NCBI GenBank assembly: GCA_910586555.1
Contig: CAJUJY010000082.1
Coordinates: 1 to 13,203, forward strand
Source of the DNA: an uncultured Lachnospiraceae bacterium
GTDB lineage: Bacteria; Bacillota; Clostridia; Lachnospirales; Lachnospiraceae
DNA: 13,203 bases
Direction: 5' to 3'
Each line of letters begins with the position of its first letter. The stretch's first letter is position 1. The notes below the pieces were generated by a model. The model ran no database searches, had not been told where the DNA came from, and saw nothing but the letters and a program-made list of their open reading frames with translations. Shown here in pieces: positions 1 to 4,929 of the stretch. The translations under genes and the position numbers were made by a program.

Positions 1-1
1 A

Positions 2-25
2 TCTGAAAAAGTATACTTTTTCAGA
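2..25. repeat. Perfect 24-bp palindrome, possible terminator hairpin
   Basis: Bases 2-13 are the exact reverse complement of 14-25. The RNA would fold into a 10-bp stem (TCTGAAAAAG with CTTTTTCAGA) closed by TATA. The sequence reads the same on both strands, so it could terminate a gene lying left of the window or act with the two minus-strand terminators to its right. Neither side has a clean U-run, so the terminator role is inference. Confidence 0.5.
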
Positions 26-40
26 CATTATTATTATAAA

Positions 41-81
41 TAAAAAAATACATGAAATAATACTGCCAGGTATTTTTCATG
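41..81 (-). terminator. Rho-independent terminator (second, distal)
   Basis: On the minus strand, 81-51 folds into a 12-bp stem (CATGAAA/TTTCATG plus AATAC/GTATT, with one bulged base at 58) and a six-base loop. It is followed at once by a T-rich tract from the A-run at 42-48. It lies about 100 bp beyond the stronger terminator at 181-205 and is probably a backup. Confidence 0.55.
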
Positions 82-180
82 TACTATATTGTTTATTAAC
101 CAGATTTTTAAACTTTGCGCCTGTTACTGTTTTTATCAGCATGTTTGCGCAAATGTATTTATTCCTTATTTTTTACAAAC

Positions 181-205
181 AAAAAAAGCTGCAACTCTTT
201 GCAGC
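181..205 (-). terminator. Rho-independent terminator of the PEBP-family gene
   Basis: The minus strand has a 7-bp GC-containing stem (199-205 with 188-194, GCTGCAA/TTGCAGC), a 4-base loop, and then seven T from the A-run at 181-187. It begins 42 bp beyond the stop codon of the YbhB-like gene and is the natural end of that transcript. Confidence 0.85.
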
Positions 206-246
206 CTTCTTTGTTTAATTATTTTCAAGTCATATTTAATTGTTTT

Positions 247-714
247 TTATTCAAATTCCCCTGTAATGCTGCCCTTTTGTAAAATATGTTTTTCCACTTT
301 TTTTAAGAAATTTCTTTTAAATGAATTAGCACCCAGGCTGATTTCACAATCTAATGAATATATTGTAAAACGGTATGTATGTATTTTTCCTTTTGGCGGT
401 TTTGGTCCTGCATAGCGGTGTATGCCATACCCAAAACCTTGTTTTGCATTTTCCATTGAAGGTACATTTTTTCCTGGCTTTATTCCTTTTTCTATTTTAC
501 TTTTGGCTGGAATATTCCAGATAACCCAGTGTGTAAAATTTTTAACAGGGTGTGACAAATCTTCAAATGTAATTGCAAGTGTTTTTGCATCTGGTGAAAG
601 GTTTTCAATAATAAATTCCGGCGATATATCCTGTCCGCGCCCTGTATTTTCAACGGGAATTTTACCACCATCTTCCATTCTAGTACATTTAAATTTTAAA
701 ATATTGCTTTCCAT
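247..714 (-). CDS. YbhB/YbcL family Raf kinase inhibitor-like (PEBP) protein
   Basis: A 155-residue soluble protein of the phosphatidylethanolamine-binding protein superfamily, in the bacterial YbhB/YbcL branch. Visible family marks are DISPEF (29-34), the core strand FTHWVIWNIP (60-69) and the conserved GPKPPKG followed by HTYRFTIYSLD (103-122), which form the small anion-binding pocket. There is no signal peptide, so it should be cytoplasmic. The length is normal for the family. The start is supported by GGGGAGGG just upstream. The physiological role of bacterial PEBPs is largely unsettled; phosphoryl-ligand binding is known for the fold, but no partner is implied here. It stands alone, followed by its own terminator. 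Confidence 0.93.
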   Translation of the reverse strand: MESNILKFKCTRMEDGGKIPVENTGRGQDISPEFIIENLSPDAKTLAITFEDLSHPVKNFTHWVIWNIPAKSKIEKGIKPGKNVPSMENAKQGFGYGIHRYAGPKPPKGKIHTYRFTIYSLDCEISLGANSFKRNFLKKVEKHILQKGSITGEFE

Positions 715-815
715 TTTCCCTCCCCTGTAAATATTGTTCCAAGTTATAAACTAGTGAAAATATTATAATTTTAAAAATATTTTTATCCTGCATAATAATT
801 TAACTCCTGTTTATT

Positions 816-1496
816 TTATTTATTTCCAGAACTAAGTTTTGCCAGGGTATTTTTACACCAAGAAAACATAAGGCTAAAAGCAGTGTCAAAATCAAATCTG
901 CTGTCATTTTGTATATTTAACAGCATGGAAAATACTTCTTTATCTTCTCCTTCCAAATGTTTAAGAAGTTCTTTTTTGGAATTATAAAATACTTCTTTTT
1001 CAATAAAATATAAATTCTGCAAAATAAAAAAAACCGGTTTTAAGGTATCTGGCAAATTGTCTTTATTTTTTTTATAATCTGAATGTATATAACGGTGGCA
1101 CAGTTCATGGTAAATATTGCAAACACTAAGTTTTATAAAGTTTATTCCATCTTCTTTTGTATATACTGGAATGTATTTTTCTAAAGTACCATAAATATCC
1201 TTTGTTGTATGGATAAGGTTACCAATTTCCAATGGATTCCAGTTAGATAATTCATCTTTTCCTGTAATAAATCCACAGGACTTTTCATAATCACCCACAT
1301 TTAAAAGGGCATTTTTATATAAACCTAAATCCTCTGGTGCCAGGTTATCAATAATTACCATTATGTCAATATCACTGTTTTCATGCTGTTCATTTCTTAA
1401 GTAACTTCCCTGTAAACCTAAATAAAGAAGCCTTTCACCAAAAATATCTTTAAGAACCCCTAGTAAGTTTTCTATATAAGATTCTATATTAAACAT
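816..1496 (-). CDS. Nucleotidyltransferase-fold protein, substrate unknown
   Basis: A 226-residue protein. The N-terminal third has the DNA polymerase beta-type nucleotidyltransferase signature: Gly30-Ser31, then Asp42-x-Asp44 in NSDIDIMVIID, the metal-binding pair of minimal nucleotidyltransferases and aminoglycoside nucleotidyltransferases. The rest (about 60-226) is mostly predicted helix with HELCHRYIH near the middle, comparable to the helical C-terminal halves of kanamycin-type nucleotidyltransferases or HEPN-like partners. The third catalytic carboxylate cannot be placed by eye. AGGTGG sits at the right distance upstream of the ATG. It is a single gene with no obvious partner. It could modify a small molecule, an RNA or a protein; drug resistance is possible but not shown. 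Confidence 0.8.
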   Translation of the reverse strand: MFNIESYIENLLGVLKDIFGERLLYLGLQGSYLRNEQHENSDIDIMVIIDNLAPEDLGLYKNALLNVGDYEKSCGFITGKDELSNWNPLEIGNLIHTTKDIYGTLEKYIPVYTKEDGINFIKLSVCNIYHELCHRYIHSDYKKNKDNLPDTLKPVFFILQNLYFIEKEVFYNSKKELLKHLEGEDKEVFSMLLNIQNDSRFDFDTAFSLMFSWCKNTLAKLSSGNK

Positions 1497-1746
1497 TTAT
1501 TACCACCTGCTTTCCTAATTTTTAAAATTTATCTTTATAATATACATAATGGTATGCGCAATCCCATTATAAATAATAAAAAATTTTAAGCAGTCCACGA
1601 TTGAAGACAAACAGCCACCCATAACCTGCCCACTGGCAAAAAAACATTATTGCCGTTTTTGAAATCATTGTAAACTAAACCCGCAGCTTAGAAAGTGTGC
1701 TATTTTAAATAGATTACTCCTATAAGGCTGGATTGCAAAAACACTT
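1497..1746. other. Intergenic gap without a recognisable gene
   Basis: About 250 bp of AT-rich sequence between the HAD phosphatase and the nucleotidyltransferase gene. The proximal end carries the AGGTGG ribosome binding site of the latter. I see only a weak hairpin (GGCAA/TTGCC near 1635-1654) and no frame with a start and binding site that resembles a known protein. Confidence 0.6.
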
Positions 1747-2394
1747 TTATATAACCAGTTCTGTTACATGGTTTAGAATATGTACATAAGGATATTTTTT
1801 AAATTCTTTTGGTTCTGTTACCCCTGTTAAAACTGCTATAAAATCCGTTCCTGCTGCCTTTGCTGTTTCTGCATCAACAATGCTGTCACCTACATATAAT
1901 ATTTCTTTAGGTTTTACATGGAAGTTTTCTTTTATTTTATATATACCTTCTGGTGATGGCTTTGGCAGTGTAACATCTTCACCACCTGCAATATAGTCTA
2001 CAAGATGGCATGCATTATTTGCCTTTAATATCTGGTTAATCCTGTAGTGGTATTTTGTGGTGGCTATTGCAGTTTTTAGCCCTTTATTATGTAAACTGTC
2101 AAGAAGTTTTGTAACCCCGCTATAAAGGCAGGTATTAGAAACCATAACTTCATCTGCTTTTTCTTTAAAATACACTTCAAAAGTTTTTATTTCTTCCTGG
2201 TTGTTTCTGTTTGTTAATTTTTTGTACGTTTCTGCCAATGACATGCCTATTGTTTTTATAATTTTATCTTCCCTGGCTTTTTCATAACCCATTTTACCCA
2301 GTGCATAATTAATACTTAAAATAATCCCCCTTGATGAATCACCTAATGTATAATCAAAATCAAAAATAACTACTTTTTTTAAAGGAAAATACAT
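1747..2394 (-). CDS. HAD-superfamily hydrolase, phosphoglycolate phosphatase-like
   Basis: A cytoplasmic phosphatase of the haloacid dehalogenase superfamily. From the start chosen here (215 aa), motif I is FDFDYTL, with nucleophile Asp12 and acid/base Asp14. Motif II is the Thr pair in AIATTKYHY, the motif III lysine lies in TLPKPSP, and motif IV is GDSIVDAETAKAAG. A helical cap domain sits between motifs I and II, as in the PGP/Gph/PpaX group. The frame stays open to an ATG at 2496, and another ATG at 2454 has GGAGGGG only 3-4 bases ahead. I prefer 2394 because family members start a few residues before motif I and AAAGG lies at a usable distance. Substrate cannot be told from sequence. Confidence 0.88.
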   Translation of the reverse strand: MYFPLKKVVIFDFDYTLGDSSRGIILSINYALGKMGYEKAREDKIIKTIGMSLAETYKKLTNRNNQEEIKTFEVYFKEKADEVMVSNTCLYSGVTKLLDSLHNKGLKTAIATTKYHYRINQILKANNACHLVDYIAGGEDVTLPKPSPEGIYKIKENFHVKPKEILYVGDSIVDAETAKAAGTDFIAVLTGVTEPKEFKKYPYVHILNHVTELVI

Positions 2395-2532
2395 AGTACC
2401 TTTCAGTGTATTATCTGCTGTTTCTTTAATATTTTTTATAAATCCTGTATCCATGCCCCTCCGCTCTATAATTAATACAATATTATGTATACTCATTTGG
2501 TGGATATGTTACTTTATATATTCATTTCACCT

Positions 2533-2561
2533 TTGCACTCTTGTTGAAGGTATGATATGTT
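2533..2561 (+). promoter_or_regulatory. Promoter of antisense RNA A (extended -10)
   Basis: TTGCAC (2533-2538), a 17-bp spacer and TATGTT (2556-2561), with an extended -10 TG two bases before the hexamer. The sequence from about 2550 to 2571 (TATGATATGTTTAGATATAC and on) closely matches the equivalent part of the module B antisense promoter near 2791-2811, showing the two arose by duplication or repeated acquisition. Confidence 0.6.
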
Positions 2562-2567
2562 TAGATA

Positions 2568-2672
2568 TACAATAAAGGGAAAGCCATAGAATCGGCTTTA
2601 CCCATTATAATTCAAGCTAAATTTTCATTCAGCCGTCACTATTTGCGATAGTGGCAGCTATTTTCTTTTTCC
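2568..2672 (+). ncRNA. Antisense RNA A of a decayed type I toxin-antitoxin module
   Basis: Predicted RNA of about 100 nt. It starts with a stem-loop (GGG and AAAGCC at 2577-2585 pairing with GGCTTT and CCC at 2594-2603) and ends in a terminator stem at 2631-2659 with a T-rich tail. This 5' hairpin, linker and terminator layout is the usual form of antitoxin RNAs beside holin-like toxin genes. The 3' half overlaps the end of the toxin A frame on the other strand, so pairing would occur at the shared terminator. The 5' end is inferred from the promoter. Confidence 0.6.
2631..2672 (+). terminator. Terminator of antisense RNA A
   Basis: Stem AGC-G-T-CACTAT (2631-2642) pairs with ATAGTG-G-C-GCT (2648-2659) over a 5-base loop, with one C/A mismatch and one wobble, followed by ATTTTCTTTTTCC. 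The stem also encodes the last residues of toxin frame A on the minus strand. Confidence 0.7.
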
Positions 2673-2752
2673 TTGAAGATGTTGTAGTAAACTCTAACAA
2701 AGGCAACAATAAATATTCCAATCTGGATTAAATCCTAATATGTAACATACAT
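2639..2752 (-). pseudogene. Broken holin-like type I toxin (module A)
   Basis: The minus-strand frame reads MYVTY, then an amber codon (TAG, 2737-2735), then DLIQIGIFIVAFV and a charged tail containing IFKEKENS, ending at TAG 2641-2639. The usual opening of this toxin group is close to (M)VTYEDLIQIGIFIVA, so the amber codon sits where Glu is expected; one base change from GAG explains it. There is no ribosome binding site ahead of the ATG and no credible promoter in the roughly 50 bp before the neighbouring antisense promoter. It should not make toxin unless translation restarts internally. Confidence 0.7.
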
Positions 2753-2772
2753 TGTTAAAAATAACTTCTGCC

Positions 2773-2801
2773 TTGTATTTTTTTTGTAAGTATGCTATAT
2801 T
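2773..2801 (+). promoter_or_regulatory. Promoter of antisense RNA B (extended -10)
   Basis: TTGTAT (2773-2778), a 17-bp spacer and TATATT (2796-2801), preceded by TGC to give an extended -10. The -35 is weak and the extended -10 should compensate. It fires rightward toward the 3' end of the intact toxin gene. Confidence 0.6.
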
Positions 2802-2807
2802 AGATAC

Positions 2808-2895
2808 ACAAAGATGAACAACCGCCCACAAGGGGTTGACCTATAATGAGATAGCATTGCCACCCATCACTAGCCAAAGTATCAGGGTGGCTTTT
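2808..2895 (+). ncRNA. Antisense RNA B, antitoxin of the intact type I module
   Basis: Predicted RNA of roughly 90 nt. It has a 5' stem-loop (AACC-CC at 2820-2826 with GG-GGTT at 2832-2837, one bulge), a single-stranded linker, then the terminator at 2859-2895. It converges on the toxin gene and overlaps only the 3' untranslated end of the toxin message, as in Fst/TxpA-type systems where kissing at the shared terminator starts repression. The ends are inferred from the promoter and terminator. Confidence 0.62.
2859..2895 (+). terminator. Shared convergent terminator of module B
   Basis: GCCACCC (2859-2865) pairs with GGGTGGC (2885-2891) around a 19-base loop, with a TTTT tail at 2892-2895. 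Outer AGCA/TGCT (2853-2856 with 2895-2898) can extend the stem. On the minus strand the same stem lies just past the toxin stop codon but lacks a U-run, so toxin message may end here or slightly further on. Confidence 0.7.
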
Positions 2896-2906
2896 GCTAT
2901 GTAATG

Positions 2907-2996
2907 CTACTTACAAAACGTAAACACGAATGTAAGCAATGCCAGGATAAAAAGACCAAAGGTCATTAAATCCTTAAAATCAAAATGATTTTTCAT
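2907..2996 (-). CDS. Holin-like type I toxin (Hol_Tox/Fst-like), intact
   Basis: A 29-residue peptide. It opens with MKNHFDFK, has a single hydrophobic segment DLMTFGLFILALLTFVF (residues 9-25), and ends TFCK. The DLMTFGLFI-x-AL core matches the putative holin-like toxin family of Firmicutes type I systems, whose members insert in the membrane and depolarise it when overproduced. The start has a strong GGGGGTGA site 5 bases before the ATG, the spacing and sequence usual in this group. It has its own promoter (3063-3091), a stem-loop over the binding site, and a convergent antisense RNA. Assignment rests on motif and locus layout, not a database search. Confidence 0.82.
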   Translation of the reverse strand: MKNHFDFKDLMTFGLFILALLTFVFTFCK

Positions 2997-3005
2997 AGGC
3001 ATCAC

Positions 3006-3027
3006 CCCCATTCTCTTTAGAATGAGG
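3006..3027 (-). promoter_or_regulatory. Stem-loop sequestering the toxin B ribosome binding site
   Basis: In the toxin mRNA, CATTCT pairs with AGAATG (3019-3024 with 3009-3014) over a 4-base loop. The stem extends, with an unpaired base, into CC against two G of the GGGGG ribosome binding site. Partial burial of the Shine-Dalgarno sequence limits translation in Fst-type toxin messages, and this looks equivalent. Confidence 0.5.
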
Positions 3028-3062
3028 CCAACGCACCCTGTAACACGGTTGTCCGTTCAAAT

Positions 3063-3091
3063 AATATAACATATTTTCTGACATCTTGCAA
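3063..3091 (-). promoter_or_regulatory. Promoter of toxin B mRNA
   Basis: On the minus strand: TTGCAA (3091-3086), a 17-bp spacer and TATATT (3068-3063), with TG just ahead for an extended -10. Expected transcription start is near 3056, giving a leader of about 60 nt before the toxin ATG. Confidence 0.72.
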
Positions 3092-3130
3092 TGTTTGTTA
3101 GTGTTTAAATGCACTCTTATGGGTTCTCTT

Positions 3131-3377
3131 CTAAAAATATTGGTCTTTGTTTTTCACTGCCCTGAAAACATTTTCATCATCAATCTGTACCACCATATCA
3201 CTTCCATTGTTGCTAGAACTTGCCATAACAGCAATGGACTGCATTATAGACTGCCAGATATACTGCACCGGCAATCCCTTCTGTTATCTGGTAATTATTT
3301 GCAACTACTAACTTTCCGTTGTCAAACTGTCCCATGCTATGTATAAAATCTATTCCTTCCCGTGTTTGATTGATTTG
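3131..3377 (-). pseudogene. Remnant of a phage tail tape measure protein C-terminus
   Basis: The minus strand reads EGIDFIHSMGQFDNGKLVV, then ANNYQITEGIAGAVYLAVYN. After a frameshift near 3235-3250 it continues with IAVMASSSNNG, SDMVVQIDDENVFRAVKNK and a stop at 3133-3131. The ANN-QI-EGIAGAVY block followed by a Gly/Asn-rich linker and a VVQIDGENVFR-like strand is the usual ending of tail tape measure proteins in Firmicutes siphophages. There is no start codon or binding site, and the large N-terminal part is absent. It is a prophage scar. The upstream limit is uncertain because the frame runs into an inverted repeat arm. Confidence 0.68.
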
Positions 3378-3473
3378 ATAAAAATTTTTCAAAAATATCT
3401 AAAAAATATTGACAACCCCATAATATTATGGTATTATCTTGTTGACAGAAAAAAATCTATCAAATCAATCAAA
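3365..3473. repeat. 16-bp perfect inverted repeats bracketing a promoter
   Basis: TTTGATTGATTTGATA (3365-3380) and its exact reverse complement (3458-3473) flank the promoter of the gene at 3491. Each arm contains two TTTGAT units 9 bp apart, so there are four half-site-like units. The left arm is upstream of the -35 and outside the mRNA; the right arm is in the 5' leader just before the ribosome binding site. This suits a repressor looping over the promoter, or terminal repeats of a tiny 109-bp element. No target-site duplication is visible. Confidence 0.7.
3409..3437 (+). promoter_or_regulatory. Strong sigma-A promoter for the gene at 3491
   Basis: A perfect TTGACA (3409-3414), a 17-bp spacer and TATTAT (3432-3437) with TG before the hexamer. 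Start of transcription is expected near 3444, leaving a leader of about 46 nt that contains the right arm of the inverted repeat. It is the closest match to consensus in the window. Confidence 0.82.
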
Positions 3474-3490
3474 TTATGGAGGTAATTTTT

Positions 3491-3877
3491 ATGATTAAAT
3501 TAAATATTAATGTAAATCTCGAATTATTGTTTGACGAAGACACCCACACATGCAATATTACAAAACAATTAGTGCAAGTCCAAACTCCATCAAATGCTCC
3601 ATTGAAAATGGAACATATTCTTGGCGTTGCAGAAAAAAGATATGGTATTTTCACACTAGGTTCAAAATCTGTTATTGGGAGGATATTACCTCGTGATACT
3701 GACATAACCGTATTCTTTGATGGCAAATCTTATTCCGCACACACCCACAAAACATCTGGCGGACGTATTGACCGTTTATCAGCCCTTTTAAACTTAGAAT
3801 ATATTCATGTAAATACAAAATTAATATATGAATATGACGACGAGAAAAAAGAACTATATGTCACACTTCCAGAATAA
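3491..3877 (+). CDS. Hypothetical protein, 128 aa
   Basis: I do not recognise this gene. The start at 3491 (MIKLNINVNLELL) is chosen because GGAGG lies 8 bases ahead; an in-frame ATG at 3476 overlaps that site and is unlikely. The protein is soluble, without signal peptide or membrane segment. The N-terminal part (1-50) contains a single Cys (21) and short strands. The second half (about 58-126) alternates strands and one helix: VIGRILPRDTDITVFFDGKSY, a His/Thr/Gly-rich turn HTHKTSGGRIDRLSALL, and a final strand IYEYDDEKKELYV. This resembles small beta-barrel DNA-binding domains such as B3-like folds, which is speculation. It is the only plus-strand gene here, has its own strong promoter, and sits between a prophage scar and miaA. 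Confidence 0.75.
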   Translation: MIKLNINVNLELLFDEDTHTCNITKQLVQVQTPSNAPLKMEHILGVAEKRYGIFTLGSKSVIGRILPRDTDITVFFDGKSYSAHTHKTSGGRIDRLSALLNLEYIHVNTKLIYEYDDEKKELYVTLPE

Positions 3878-3958
3878 AACCAATTTATAAAAAATCCTTG
3901 CTTCTTTTACTAGTAATTCTATATTTAAATCCTGTTTCACAAAACTATCTCATTCCAG

Positions 3959-4001
3959 TAATACTAAGTAATAATTTCTTAGAAATTATTACTTGGTATT
4001 A
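3959..4001. terminator. Long near-perfect palindrome between convergent genes
   Basis: Bases 3959-3979 pair with 3981-4001, including 14 perfect pairs next to a single-base loop (AAGTAATAATTTCT / AGAAATTATTACTT), one T-G wobble, and seven more pairs. The stem covers the last codons and stop codon of miaA. It separates miaA from the convergent gene at 3491-3877 and probably ends transcription from both sides, although neither side has a clean U-tract. GC content is low, so stability comes from length. Confidence 0.6.
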
Positions 4002-4929
4002 TTTCTTTGCACTGGTTTACACAGTAATTAACAAGTTCTTCTTCTGTTTTAAACTGGTCTTTTTCTATCCATTCTGTATTTTTTTCCCTTTTAAACCATG
4101 TAATTTGTCTTTTGGCAAAGTGCCTTGTTTCTTGTTTTATTTTTTCAAATGCACTGTTTATATCTTCACCTTGTTCTATTGCATTTATTATTTCTTTATA
4201 CCCAAGTCCCTGCATTGATACCATGTCTTTTGTACAGCCTTTTGCCATAAGTGCCCTTACTTCGTCTTCAAGCCCTGCCATGCGCATTAAGTCCACACGT
4301 TTGTTTATACGGCTATATAATGTTTCACGTGGAAGGTTTAGTACAAAGTATTTAAATGAATATGGGGATTTTTTCTGGCGTTCTTCTTCGTTATGGTCTG
4401 ATATTTTTGTGCCTGTCTGGTGGTAATATTCCATTGCCCTTATTACACGTTTAATATTATTGGCATGTATTGCATCTGCTGAAGCTTTGTCTATTTTTGC
4501 AAGTTCATTATGCAGGGCACATGCGCCATATATATTGGCAAAGTCCCATAATTTTTCGCGGTATGCATTGTCTGTTTTTGTCTGTTTAAAGTCTATATTA
4601 TAAAGTACCGCCTGTATATAAAAACCTGTGCCTCCTGCTATAACAGGTATTTTATTATGGCTGTATATTTCTTGTATATATTTGTTGCATCTTTCTTTAA
4701 AAATTGCAACATTAAATTCTTCCCAGGGTTCAAATTCATCAATAAGATAATGTTTTATTCCCTGCATTTCTTCTTTTGTGGCTTTTGCTGTCCCGGTATC
4801 CATGCCGCGGTAAACCTGCATTGAATCTGCGGAAATAATTTCACCGTTAATTTTTTTGGCAATTTCTATTGAAAGTGCCGTTTTGCCTGATGCTGTCGGC
4901 CCTGTTATTATAATAAGTGGTTTTTGCAT
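3979..4929 (-). CDS. miaA: tRNA dimethylallyltransferase
   Basis: Transfers a dimethylallyl group to N6 of A37 in tRNAs reading UNN codons, the first step toward the ms2i6A modification. The 316-residue length is normal. Visible marks are the P-loop GPTASGKT (10-17), the catalytic-region Asp35 in ISADSMQVYRGMDTGTAK, the AGGTGFYIQAV segment, and the C-terminal RQ-TWFKRE block shared by the family. The ATG overlaps the mutL stop codon (TAATG), implying translational coupling. It is the last gene of the mutS-mutL-miaA operon, an order common in Firmicutes, and its stop codon lies in a long palindrome. Confidence 0.97.
   Translation of the reverse strand: MQKPLIIITGPTASGKTALSIEIAKKINGEIISADSMQVYRGMDTGTAKATKEEMQGIKHYLIDEFEPWEEFNVAIFKERCNKYIQEIYSHNKIPVIAGGTGFYIQAVLYNIDFKQTKTDNAYREKLWDFANIYGACALHNELAKIDKASADAIHANNIKRVIRAMEYYHQTGTKISDHNEEERQKKSPYSFKYFVLNLPRETLYSRINKRVDLMRMAGLEDEVRALMAKGCTKDMVSMQGLGYKEIINAIEQGEDINSAFEKIKQETRHFAKRQITWFKREKNTEWIEKDQFKTEEELVNYCVNQCKEIIPSNNF

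Noticed and set aside
89..415. 108-codon plus-strand frame opposite the PEBP gene
   Set aside because: It crosses the minus-strand terminator and the PEBP coding region; composition and lack of a binding site mark it as a chance frame.
757..783. AAAATATT/AATATTTT inverted repeat
   Set aside because: A GC-free stem in AT-rich DNA; expected by chance and not a credible terminator for the nucleotidyltransferase gene.
1635..1660. GGCAA/TTGCC hairpin with following T-run in the gap after the HAD gene
   Set aside because: Only five pairs with a ten-base loop, and it faces the plus strand where no gene ends; too weak to call a terminator.
2833..2849. TTGACC followed directly by TATAAT on the plus strand near the module B antisense RNA
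   Set aside because: The hexamers are adjacent with no spacer, so they cannot form a sigma-A promoter.
3086..3346. 86-codon plus-strand frame
   Set aside because: No binding site, and the minus strand of the same region encodes the tape measure remnant.
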